From contig CM042087.1 in assembly GCA_023512835.1 (NCBI GenBank), positions 17,764,853 through 17,828,852 of the forward strand: a stretch of DNA of 64,000 nt, read 5' to 3'. The position numbers and the translations under genes were made by a program. This document shows, piece by piece, positions 10,297 to 21,225 of this stretch. The DNA comes from Taxillus chinensis. Its lineage: Eukaryota > Streptophyta > Magnoliopsida > Santalales > Loranthaceae. Numbering within the stretch: the first letter of the stretch is position 1; every line of letters begins with the position of its first letter. Below the pieces are notes generated by a model that ran no database searches, was not told the DNA's origin, and worked only from the letters and a program-made list of their open reading frames with translations.

Positions 10297-11675
10297 TGTT
10301 GGCTCAAGCCCAGAATTTGGATAATGCTGATAAAGCCTTATGTAATTTGATCTGAGATCTTTTGTGTTTCTTTGATCGTTGCAGAAGATATGTTATTAAT
10401 CCGGAGATACACTCGTGAGAGCAAAGCTAAGGACAGGATACATAATCCTGATCCGGACAAGAGTGAGTGTCGTCAAACACTTGGTAAATAACCAAGTCAT
10501 CAATACATACGAAATAAGAAACATTCGTGCGGACTAAGAACTTAAAAGCTACGGATTGCGGAATATGTTCCTAGTGCCTCAAACGGACTAAGTCAAACTG
10601 ATGAAGAGTAAGAGTCTTGGTCTACAAGGTCGCACGAAGTTAAAAGGTTAAGTCTTCCCTCAAGCGAACTAAAGTGAAGAAGACACGGAGTAAGGCATCC
10701 GAGTCTTTCATACATACGGAGTAAGGAAATATTGATGCGGAATAAGGACCCGAGTCTTTATTCGCACGGAGTAAGGAAATTAGATGCGGAGTAAGGAATC
10801 CGGGCCACTCACTCATACGGAGTAAGGAACTTACATACGAAGTAAGGAAGCGCTAGTACGGAGTAAGCACTTAGATCCCTTAGACTCGCCCGGAGTAAGG
10901 AACTTACATACGGAGTAAGAAACTTACATACGGAGTAAGGAACTTACATGCGGAGTAAGGAAGCGCTGACACGGACTAAGGATTCCAGTACCAAATAGAT
11001 ACGGAGTAAGTAACCACTAACACGGAGTAAGGTTCCGAGCTTCATTAGCAATGGAGTAAGGAAAATTACACCGGACCAAGAAGATGCTACTTCAATTCAC
11101 CGTATTTAAGGCTATCAGCTCGTGGCGTCCCGATGTAAGACAAACTCATTGAGAACATGAAGAATCTTACACGTGGATCACCCGGATATGTGGACACAAC
11201 CTTAAGTATATTTGGGAACTCACAAAGGCACTTATACTCTTCAAACCCAAGATCTTGAGCTCCACAAACCGCAGCAGTCAAGGCAGAGAGATTACCGAGG
11301 AATAGTTAGTGCTGAACGCATTCCGGAACTACAAGTTCCAAGGTTGTCTCTTAGGAATGTTTGTATAAATATTCATACTTGTACATTTGTTAAGAGAGTG
11401 TATGTGTGCGAACGAGCCTGAATAATCTGTGTATGCACAAGAGCTCAAAGAGATAATCTAGGCTAGTGTGTGAATCCCTTTGTAAACAAAGTGTAAGAGA
11501 GTCTTGCTTCTATTTTGTTGTATTTATCTCTTGATAATAAAACAAAATACTTCCACTATCTGGTTATCTTCTGCAGTGATTCTATCACTTGACTAGATTA
11601 ATGTAGTGCCTTAAGAGATCAAAAGAGTTTCGATAAGAGCCTATTTACCCCCATCTAGGCTGCAAGGGACCATCA
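10297..11675 (+). repeat. 5' LTR of element C
   Basis: The 1379-bp LTR starts TGTTGG and ends CCATCA. Its middle is a minisatellite (10670-11065). The terminal part has a GTATAAATATTC TATA-like site near 11362 and AATAAA-like signals near 11535. Confidence 0.93.
10670..11065 (+). repeat. CGGAGTAAGGA minisatellite in 5' LTR of C
   Basis: More than a dozen imperfect units of about 20-35 bp are built on the core CGGAGTAAGGAA, often followed by CTTACATA. The copy in the 3' LTR (21605-22035) has two more units, which accounts for the 40-bp length difference between the LTRs. Confidence 0.88.
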
Positions 11676-11677
11676 AG

Positions 11678-11689
11678 TGGTATCAGAGC
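11678..11689 (+). promoter_or_regulatory. Primer-binding site of element C
   Basis: TGGTATCAGAGC starts two bases after the LTR. It is a perfect match to the usual plant initiator-Met tRNA primer site. Confidence 0.95.
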
Positions 11690-11735
11690 CGTCTATTTGT
11701 TCAAAAGTAGAGATCCCACTCTTTTACTCTAAGCA

Positions 11736-14038
11736 ATGGCCGAAGAAAGCAGTATGCTATTCAACACTCGCCTTAACTCCGAAGGTGCACAAGAGCCCAT
11801 CCCAAATCGAAGCAGCAGTGAAAACGTCGAGCCACCTCAACCTGCTGCTGCCGTCGCTCCTCAACCACGGAGTTCTGGTTTTACTCTGACGAAACCACCC
11901 AAATTCACACCTGAGCTTTTCTCCCAGTGGAAAGCTCGCATGAAGATGTTTATGGTATGCCATGATCATCTCATGTGGCCATGTCTTCATCAGGAGATTC
12001 CAATTCCGATGACTATCAGAGAACATGGAGTTAGGAGGCCAAAGACGGATGCTGAACTTACCAACAATGAAAGAGCCTGGCAGGCACTAGTGAAAAGGCT
12101 CGGCTTATGTTACATCATCTTTGGATTCCGAGGCTTTCACGGACGTCCAGGGCTGCACGACAAAGAAAAGCCGTTTGGGATAAACCGACAATCCTCTATG
12201 AGGGGAGTCAGTCCCAAATGCAAAATGTGATATGTACTCTCAGGCAGAACTTTGAGAGTTTCAATCATAAACCAGGTGAATCACTCGAAAGTATCTATCA
12301 GAGATTTGGCAAGCTCATTCTTGAGCTGAAGACTGTCAATGAGCATTATTCTCAATCTCAGATCGATGACAAGTTCTTTCGCTCCTTGCCGGATCGATAC
12401 TACTCCAAACAACTCCAGATGCAATCAGACAAAAACTGGCAGTATGTTCCCCTTGAAGAACTATATGGAGAGCTGCGGACTCACGAAGTCAGGTTTAAGT
12501 ACTCTGACCGGGATGAGAAAATAGCTCGGAAAGAAAAGGGGGTAGCTCTCAAAGCTACGGAATGTTTAAACATACTGAGGAATGATGATACGGACGTGTC
12601 CGAGAATTCTGACTTTGACGAGGAGGAGGAGATAGCTCTTCTCGTCAAATCCTTTGAGCGATTCCTACGGAAAAGCAGAAAAGGATTCAGGAGATGCTCA
12701 TCATCATCTTTCCAAAGGAAGGAGAGACCGGAGTCTAGTTCCCAGGAATGCTACAACTGTGGGAAAACCGGTCATTGGGCCAAGGAATGCAAATCCAAAT
12801 CAAAAGTGGCCGAGAAAAGTGACAAGGTAACTCCTCGCCGCTCCACCTCAGACAACAGCAAAAACAAGAGGAAGGCGTTCGTGACAAAGTACATCAGTGG
12901 CTCGGAAGAAGAGGAGGAATCCTCGGATGATGAGCCAACTCCTAAGCCGAATGTCTGCCTCATGGCAAACACTGAGGTACCTTCTATCTCTGAGCTCATG
13001 AGTCAATTAGAATCTCTTATTAGTGAACGTGATCATGAAAAGAATGAGAGACAAATAATTACTCAAATGTACAAAGATGTGGAAAGTCAGAATAAACGCC
13101 TTGAATTTACTATCACTAGACTTGAAAAGGACATAGCTGACTTCAGAGGAAAAGAGGCTTGGTATCATGATCTAAGAGCTGAAAATCATCTGTTAAATAC
13201 CAACCTAACGGGCCTAAAAGTTATTGTGAAACGACTCAAAAATGAACTGGAACAGGAAAGGGAAATAAATCGTAAGTGGCTAAAATCCGGGGAAATAGCC
13301 TCTACCTTTAGGACTGATCCTGACAACATCCGAGTCAAACCTGGCCTAGGTTCCGAACCATCGACTTCCATAGCTCAAGCTACTGAGTGTCCTTCGGATT
13401 TCACTCCTAAACTAACCAACTTATATCCTGTTAGTACATCTAAACCGTTGGATGGTTTCATTTCAGGTGGCACCATAGTTTATGACTGTGGAGTTGAGGC
13501 TGTTACTGCACTTCCTGAAGCAGTAGCACCCATAACTAATGATGAAGGGAAGGCTATTGCAATTAAAGCCAAAACTGTAGCACCCAAAAAGAAAGGAAAG
13601 GCTAAGGCTGACGTATCTAGGGCCAAGAGCGCGTCACCCAAACGGAATGGATTAGGCCACAGGGAACAGAGTAGAAAGTCTATAAAATCTAAGAGACCTG
13701 TATCCCCTGTTTGTACTTCACATTATAGTGTCTGTTCCATCTGTAGGGAAATAGGTCATTATCACTATGAATGTTGGAGTTTATCTGATAACTGGCTTTG
13801 TAATCAATTTCATACCAATAAAAATCAGTTAAATAAAAAGGGTTCTTCGAGCAAAACAAAATCTAAACCTCAAAGGAATATCTCTCCCAAGAAGACCCAA
13901 ATAAAAGAGGCAGCTGAAACTAACAAGTTAAAGTCAACTTGGAGAGCTAAAAGTCCTAGCAAAATCAAATCTGTAACTGTTGACATTACTGCTGCTCTCC
14001 CTAACCGCCCGAAACAAGTTTGGGCACCAAAAGTGTAA
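11736..14038 (+). pseudogene. Element C gag
   Basis: The capsid/nucleocapsid precursor starts MAEESSMLF at 11736. The N-terminal part has the UBN2-like gag core (PPKFTPELFSQWKARMKMF, AWQALVKRLGLCYII). Two single-base shifts near 12120 and 12165 throw out a short stretch. The long frame then runs from VWDKPTILYEG to the stop at 14036-14038. It contains a zinc knuckle CYNCGKTGHWAKEC (about 12750-12790), an acidic patch, a coiled coil (about 13010-13270), a Lys/Ser-rich tail and a second CxxC...HxxxxC-like cluster (CSICREIGHYHYEC, about 13735). Without the two shifts it would be about 765 residues, long for copia but usual for Sireviruses. The TAA lies in frame with pol and is shared with element A. 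Confidence 0.88.
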
Positions 14039-15780
14039 ATTGTTGTCTTTCAGGAGCATCTCTGGAATGCATTGCTGGATCACTTGAAACTAAAGATCAA
14101 TCAAAGCAAGTCGATCCTCGATAGTGGATGCTCCGGACATATGACGGGTGATCAGACTCTGCTTGTAGAAGTTAATGAAAAACGAGGTCCATCCGTTTCA
14201 TATGGTGACAACAGCAAAGGTGAGACTGTCGGGTATGACACTTTAACTAACGGCTGTGTATCAATCACTAGAGTTGCACTAGTCGAAGGTTTGAAGCATA
14301 ATTTGCTAAGTGTCAGTAATTTATGTGACAAAGGATTTACTGTTTCCTTTATGTCCAACACCTGTATAGTAAGAGAAAACTTATCCGAAGATGTTAAGTT
14401 ATCCGGATCAACAGATGGGGACATATACTCAGTGATCTTAAGAAATAATTCTTCTGACCCTGTATGCTTCCTCACTAAAGCATCAGATGAAGATAGTTGG
14501 CTGTGGCACAAGCGATGCGCACATTTAAACTTAGGACTTTGTCTAAATTAGCGTCACTTGATCTTGTCACTGGTCTACCTAAACTCAAATTCTCCAGAGA
14601 CACTCTCTGTCGAGAATGCCAACTGGGCAAGCAGACCAAACATAGCTTTAAGAGCAAATCAGTTAATTCAATAACTGCTCCTCTATAACTTCTTCACATG
14701 GACCTCTGTGGTCCTATTTCTGTTCCGTCACTGGCTAGTGCGAGATATACCCTTGTGGTTATCGATGATTTCACCAGGTACACATGGGTGATGTTCCTGA
14801 AATCAAAGGATCAAACCTTTGAGCATGTTGTAGATCTTTTCAACGGGATAAGCAACTCACAAGGACTGAGCATAAAGTGCATCAGGAGTGATCATGGTAC
14901 AGAATTTGATTTTTCAGAAATGAGATCATATTGTTCTAAACAGGGCATACAGCATGACTTCTCTGCTCCCAGAACTCCACAACAAAATAGGGTAGCTGAG
15001 CGCAAGAATCGTACTTTAGTTGAGGCTGGTAGATCCATGTTAGTAGGGGCAACGCTTCCTCTCAGTCTATTGGCTGAAGCTGTGTCCACTGCCTGCTATG
15101 TTCAGAATAGAACTCTAATAAATAAATCTACCATGAAAACACCCTATGAGATGTGGAGATGACGAAAACCTTCAATTTCACATTTCAGAGCTTTTGGGAG
15201 TACTTGCTATATATTGATAAATGGCAAAGAGACCCGGAATAAATTTGAACCGAAATCTGATGATGGGATCTTTGTCGGGTACTTATTACATAGCAAAGCT
15301 TATCGGGTCTTCAATAGAAAACTTTTTAAAGTTGAAGAATCTATCCATGTGACCTTTGATGAAACTAATCTTGATTGGTCAAAAGTTGCTTCTTCAAGTT
15401 CTAACGTACAGGTTCAAGACAACAACATCGACTATTCAAAGTTTATGACTATTTCTGTTACACATACTAACCAACCAAGCGGCACCAGAGGAGCACAAAG
15501 AAATGATATGGACGATGCTACGGATGACTCGGACTCTGGACTACCGTTTAGCTCCGGACATACTCCTACGGATACCCAAAATTCCGTAGCACCTTCAAGT
15601 CCGTCCGGACTAGTTAACACTGACAGAAATAGTGTTGAAGAACCATCTAGTTCTACCGTACCCTCTAATACGGAAACATCTGGTCCAGAAGAAGCTCAAC
15701 CAGCAGATATACGTGAACCACCAAATCTGGCAGTGCTTCAAATTATTCACGATCAACCATCACATGCACAGAATTACTGA
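14039..15780 (+). pseudogene. Element C protease and integrase
   Basis: Pol continues in the gag frame after the TAA. The protease loop is ILDSGCSGHMTGD (about 14110-14150). The GAG-pre-integrase domain (WLWHKRCAHLNL, after a frameshift RTLSKLASLDL) ends in a CxxC pair (CRECQLGKQTKH). Integrase follows with all three catalytic residues: Asp in MDLCGPIS (14698), Asp in IRSDHGTEF (about 14885) and Glu in PQQNRVAERKNRTL (about 14990). The rest of the domain (FRAFGSTCY, DDGIFVGYLLHSKAYRVFN) and the Ser/Thr-rich linker follow. Breaks: TAA at about 14549, TAA at 14686, TGA at 15160 and TGA at 15778. Confidence 0.9.
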
Positions 15781-15807
15781 TGGACCCGAAACCATCCCTC
15801 AGATCAA

Positions 15808-17421
15808 GTGATTGGTGATCCTACTGTTGGTGTAAGAACAAGAGCAGCCACCTCCAACATGAGTCTTTACTCGTGTTTTCTATCACAAATAGAACCAAAG
15901 GTGGTAGATGAAGCTCTTCAAGATACGAATTGGATAGAAGCCATGCAAGAAGAACTGAATCAATTTAAGAGAAATAATGTGTGGACCTTAGTACCAAGGC
16001 CTAAGTCTCAACAAGTCATTGGCATTAAATGGGTGTTCCAGAACAAACTTGATATTGATGGAATAGTAATCCGAAACAAAGCCAGATTGGTAGCCAAAGG
16101 ATATCGTCAAGAAGTAGGAATAGACTATGATGAGAGCTTTGCTCCAGTAGCAAGACTTGAGGCAATCCGGATGTTTCTGGCGTATGCTTTATATGAAAAC
16201 TTCATAGTTTATCAAATGGACGTCAAGAGCGCATTCCTGAATAGAGATCTTCAAGAGGAGGTATACGTAGAACAACCTCCCGGTTTCATTGAACCTAAAG
16301 CAGGACATCTAGTCTACAAGCTTCGGAAAGCTTTATATGGTTTGAAGCAAGCTCCAAGAGCCTGGTACGACACACTGTCAGAATTCCTACTTGCTCACAA
16401 CTTCCAAAAAGGGAAGATTGACACCACCTTATTTCTACGAAAAGAGAAAGGGCACACTCTAATCGTACAGATATACGTAGATGATATCATTTTCGAATCA
16501 ACGAATCCGAAGCTTTGTGAAGAGTTTGCTAAGTTGATGACAGGCAAGTTTGAGATAAGCATGATGGGAGAACTGTCCTACTTCCTCGGAATAGAAGTTA
16601 AACAATTGAAGGAAGGAATCTTCATTAATCAAGCTAAGTACACTCGCGATCTTATTAAAAAGTTTGGTATGGAAGGTTCATCTCCCGTCAAAACTCCCAT
16701 GCCTGTCAGTGCCAAGTTAGATCCTGATGTGGATGGCATATCAGTAAATGTAACTGACTATAGAGGGATGATAGGATCATTACTGTATCTTACAGCAAGT
16801 CGCCCAGACATTATGTTTGCAACTTGCATTTGTGCACGATATCAGGCGAATCCCAAGGAGTCACATATGCTTCATGTTAAACGGATATTAAGGTATCTCA
16901 AGGGAACGATGAATTTGGGACTCTGGTACCCAAAGGAGTCCAACTTCACCTTATCCGGATACTCTGATGCCGACTTCGCTGGATGTCGCATCGACAGGAA
17001 GAGCACAAGTGGTACGTGTCAGTTTCTTGGAAATAGATTAATTTCATGGTTCAGTAAGAAGCAGAATTCCGTATCAACCTCTACTGCGGAAGCGGAATAA
17101 ATAGCTGTTGGGAGTTGCTGCGCACAGCTACTCTGGATGCAAAGTCAACTTACTGACTACGGTTTCAACATGTCATCTATTCCACTTTACTGCGACAACA
17201 CTAGTGCAATTGCTATCAGCAACAATCCTATCATGCATCCTAAGACGAAGCATATTGAGGTCAGGTATCACTTCATACGCGACCATGTTCTCAAAAATCA
17301 CATTTCCTTGGAACATGTTGCTACTAAAGATCAACTAGAAGACATTCTTACAAAGCCCCTACCTGATGCAAGATTCTCTGAACTACTCATCCGATTAGGT
17401 ATGCTTGACTTCTCTGCATAG
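15808..17421 (+). pseudogene. Element C reverse transcriptase and RNase H
   Basis: RT is nearly intact: [55 protein letters not shown], the catalytic [20 protein letters not shown] and [17 protein letters not shown]. RNase H follows ([45 protein letters not shown]) and ends at LGMLDFSA, TAG 17419-17421. The single block in this part is a TAA at 17098-17100, where A reads Tyr (AEAEYIA). Both RT aspartates and the RNase H acidic residues are present, making this the best preserved copia pol here. Confidence 0.93.
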
Positions 17422-19102
17422 CTTCACATTTAAATTACCCAACAGTATACTTACTATCAGAACATGCATTGTGCTTTTATTGAAAGTAGAAGATACATAC
17501 TGACCTTAATGCTGATCATACTTACTGATTAACGGTCTCATACTTCTGATATTAATCTCAACTTCATTTTGGGAGGATGCTTGCGTTTCCCGACTGAAGT
17601 CGTTAAAGCAAACATGATTAAAGTTTATATGATTCACCTCTTTCTGGGTTCATGATCTTAATTTCCACTGATCACCACATGACAAAAGCATGTTCATTTA
17701 GATTACTCTATTAACATGTATAGTTGAAGAAATGAAATGGGTTAGCTCGGAATGCCTGGTGGATGAATACTCAATCGCAGTCTGATCAGCTTCTGAAGTA
17801 TAGTTTTTTTAAGAAGATAGACAATGCTATATTTCTACAAACCAGAAAGGTCAACCGAGAGGATTGCACAATCTACGGGGGAGAAAATGCTTTATATATT
17901 ATTCGAGTACTGACCTCTTTCCTGGCTGCCTATTTGAGGGGGAGTCTTTCATTGAGAGGATCAAATGATCTACGGGGGAGCTTACATTTCATCTATTACC
18001 TCAGTAATGATCCCCTAATATGTCTCGGATACTCCCTCCTCTAAACCTTTACTTCCGAACCTGACTGGACATGCTGTTTTGAATCAGAATAGTGGCATGC
18101 TTGGATGTATTTTTCTTCTTCAACCATGCATTTTAATCGGATAATCACCTGCTTACTTTTGACATGTGTCCGCTTACTCATCTTTCACTCATGAATCCTA
18201 ATTTGGCCAAATCATATGATTTTTAATTAATCTTAGCTACGTCGTTCAGCAGGACGGTTTCGCTATGTTGACCTATATGAACTTGTGTATTTTTATCTGA
18301 CATATGCCCTGATTCAGTTAATATGATCATTCTCTCGTATGTATATGTCTATTACATTCTTTGTCATGCATAAGTTCTGTTTCTCATTAGTTCGGGTTAT
18401 GTCATTCTTCACAGCCTACTTTCTCTTATCCGTACTAATCCTTACCTGTTAAGCTTTTGTATTTTTTAGTTTATCTTGTTTTAAGCTACAGGTTCAGATT
18501 CTCTTTGCAACCTTATCGGTAAATCTAGTCCATCGTCTTGGATTTGAAGTGTTGTGGTACTTCTCTTCTCTTCGACTTCTTGACAAGCAAAGGAATCTAT
18601 TTCTCTCTCACCGCACTTTGTTACTACGGAAACGGTCTACTTTTCATCCGGATACTCGTCACACAACTATCGTTAATTCCGGATGATTGTCGGTTCATTC
18701 CTCCGGACTCCAGACACTGTCACATTGCGATAATCCATGTCCTCTCTTATATCGCGTGCTTTTGAGGAGGAATCATGATGATTCATTAAATGCAAATCTC
18801 GGGATGCACACATTTCTCCGAATGGCAAACAGCTGTTACCCTTACTTGGTCATGCGGTCTCCACGACATCATTTCATTCGGAGGCGCATTGATATCCAGA
18901 CTAATGACATCAGCCTGTCAAGCGGTTCCCTGTTTCACTCGCCAACTTCCTAGACCCGCTAACATTTACGGACTCGGTCTTATATATTTTGGTCATTCCT
19001 GTGAAGCACGAGTATTGCTCATTCCAAATCCTTAAACCTCTCGTTGCTCCTTTGATACCCAAGACCTCACCTTTCCTCTCGTCCTTCAATCCTTCATCTA
19101 CA
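17422..19102 (+). other. Post-pol spacer of C with repeated purine tracts
   Basis: This 1.7-kb stretch has no convincing gene. It opens with the block shared with A (17571-17609). Three further G-rich purine motifs follow: GGGGGAGAAAA (17877), GAGGGGGAGT (17936) and GGGGGAG (17974); two are preceded by TCTAC. They resemble the real polypurine tract at 21217. Multiple polypurine tracts downstream of integrase are known in Sireviruses. The rest (18000-18980) is T/C-rich with CCGGA words and no motif I recognise. Confidence 0.6.
18981..19102 (+). promoter_or_regulatory. Possible internal promoter and leader of the 3' coding unit
   Basis: TATATATT at 18981-18988 lies about 115 bp before the ATG at 19103. 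A pyrimidine-rich leader follows and the ATG context is CTACAATGGC, close to the plant consensus. This would allow separate expression of the 3' unit. It is inferred from sequence alone. Confidence 0.35.
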
Positions 19103-20389
19103 ATGGCACCCAGAATCTCTCTATCCGGCGTTAATCCTGGCCATCTGGTCGATTGGAGTGCCGTCTCTAACCCTCCGGACTGGTTTTTCCAACTTCGCCC
19201 TCTACTCGAAGCCTCGCATATACTCAACTTGATCTCCACTCCTGTCGATCTTCTTATCGACGACATTAATGAGTATTACCAAAGGATTCGCTGTACCACC
19301 AACTCCATCATCTCCTATGTTCGCGGTGAATCCATCATCATCACTCCCGCCGTTCTCTGCACTGCTCTCCACTTACCCCTCGGTGAACCACAGCGCCCTG
19401 ATGCCAATCCAATGGCGGCTTCTATGGGTTGCACCCAAAAAGGCAAGGAATACAAGGTGAAATCCTTCCAAGGTCGCTATCGCTGTATGGCGACCATACT
19501 GAGTCGCTGTTTACTGGTTCGCACTTCAGCTCTGGACTCGGTTCCTAACAATCTTCTCCTGGCCATGTACGGCGTTTTTGAAGGTCTTCTGATGGACTGG
19601 GGGAGGTTTTTGTTCTGACTGCTGCAGAATGGTCCCAAGAACCATTCTTTCGGACACATACTAAGCATCGTCTTCCGGCATCTTAATCCGAATCATTTCG
19701 CCCGCTATGATGCTGTTCCATTTCCCTCGGCTTATTACCTCCGTTATCTTACACCGGATGGGAACATGACAGCCCGCCGTGCCTCTGCAGCTCTCCGCAT
19801 TCTCCCTGCCTCGGAGCAACAAGGCAGTTCTGTTGGTGACCCCTCCGACAGCCAAGCCCCTGACGTCAGTTCTGCTCCCCGATCCTCCTGGATTCGGTCC
19901 GTTGCAGCACCCTCCCTTTCTCGGGCCTCCCAGCACAGCGTCCGTGCCGAACCGTCCGAGGTTGCGGGGCTATCTCAGCGCAGCGCCCCTAAAGCTGTTT
20001 CCTCAACCCCCTCTGCTGCGGATGTCCCCACTCCCTCCACCTCCGCTGTTCCTGCCGCGGTTGATACCGCTGTTGCTGCCGCGGTTGATACCGCTGTTGC
20101 TGCCGTCATTGCTAATATCCTGGAATCTACTCCTGAAGCTCCTTTGCCTCCCCTACCTCAACCATCAACTCGTGCTCCTTCTGCACCACAACCATCCACT
20201 TGTGCTGAGAAGCGGTCTGCCTCTTCATTGCTTCCGGGAGTTCAAATTCCCAAACGTAGCCATTTCTCTCAGCCAAGCTCCTCGAGTGTAGCTCTTCCTT
20301 CATCCTCTCCATCCGCAGCTGACACCTTCCTCCCATCATACGCAGCGTGTGACCCTTCTGATGCGGATGGAAGCGTGCTAAGGCAATAA
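19103..20389 (+). pseudogene. Env-position ORF of element C with a plant-transposon-type N-terminal domain
   Basis: This coding unit sits where Sireviruses carry an envelope-like ORF. It starts MAPRISLSG at 19103. Residues about 20-120 (WFFQLRPLLEASHIL, INEYYQRIRCTTNSIISYVRG, ITPAVLCTALHLPLGEP) look like the 'putative plant transposon protein' domain (Transposase_32 type) found in env-position ORFs. That is my recognition, not a search result. A TGA at 19616-19618 interrupts one otherwise open frame. A long Pro/Ser/Ala-rich linker follows (about 19860-20340), including a duplicated AAVDTAVAA unit. No signal peptide or membrane segment is evident. A one-base shift near 20360 moves the frame, so the ORF stops at 20387-20389. 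Without it the protein would continue straight into the protease domain. Confidence 0.65.
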
Positions 20390-21098
20390 AGTCCTATACT
20401 GAGTCTTCTACCGAGAGAAGATGTCTCTCTGACATGTACCCTTTTTCCCCGGACGACATTCGGACCCTTTGTTCAGAAAAAGGACTCCTTACAACAGAAG
20501 ACATTGACAACTTCTCCAGGGCTGCTAAAATGGAGATGAGGTTGTTTCCATCTCTATACAAGGGGGGCACTTGTTTGACGTTCTGCCATGCTGGAATGAA
20601 GGCTATCTTCCCAGTGTGGATCTCATTCAGTCCTTCATCGACGGAACTGCTGAGGATAGCAAGCCATGGAAAACTCTCTCAACTATCCTCATTCCGTACC
20701 GGATCATGTCGCCACATTTCATGATGGCTGTCTGCATGATTCAGTCCAAGCAAATGATTCTGATTGATTCTCATCAGATTGTGGAGCATTTTGTAAGAAA
20801 GAATCAATGAGAACCACTGTGTCTCAGGATGACTGAAGCTGTGAAGAAAGCTGGATTATATGAAGAGTTGGGCATCACTCCCCTAAGTCCAACTGAAAAG
20901 CTGAAGGCGACATTCCGGGGCAAGAAGCAAGTGCCACAACAGCCGGATGGAGATAGCTGCGGGGCATTTGTCTGTTACTTCATCAAGTCATTCTTGACTG
21001 TGGACAAATCTTGGAGCCAACACACTACTTATACGATGAAGCAGACAATGGAGCTTAGAGAGAAAGCCTTATGTACCTTAGTGAAAATCTTGTATTAA
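20390..21098 (+). pseudogene. Ulp1/C48-type cysteine protease domain, C-terminal part of the 3' unit of C
   Basis: Ulp1/SENP proteases cut SUMO or related conjugates. The catalytic set is visible in order: His in MSPHFMMAV (20715-20717), Asp in MILIDSHQ (20766-20768), the oxyanion Gln in VPQQPDGDS (about 20937) and Cys in DGDSCGAFV (20958-20960). Before them lies a segment like the family's substrate-groove start (GYLPSVDLIQSFI) and a conserved-type Trp (SKPW). The frame enters from the upstream linker (KRAKAIKSY at about 20371), shifts once in a G run near 20563, has a TGA at 20808-20810, and ends at the TAA 21096-21098, 118 bp before the polypurine tract. Ulp1 domains are known in some plant Mutator-like transposons; finding one in a copia env position is unusual. 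The present copy cannot be made as one protein. Confidence 0.72.
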
Positions 21099-21214
21099 GG
21101 CTTTATTGTATTTTGTTGCCGATAAATGAAAATTGGTTGTGATGCGTATTCTGTATGTTATCTTTTTGCACTGCTTACCAGATCAGATTACAAAGGGTTT
21201 GGGCATATCCATAA

Positions 21215-21225
21215 TTGGGGGAGAT
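21215..21225 (+). promoter_or_regulatory. Polypurine tract of element C
   Basis: TTGGGGGAGAT abuts the 3' LTR (TGTTGG). This is the usual copia plus-strand primer. Confidence 0.9.

Noticed and set aside
10780..10960. Regular short repeats look at first like a CRISPR array
   Set aside because: The repeats abut directly and vary in length without unique spacers, occur in both LTRs of a copia element, and the DNA is plant nuclear.
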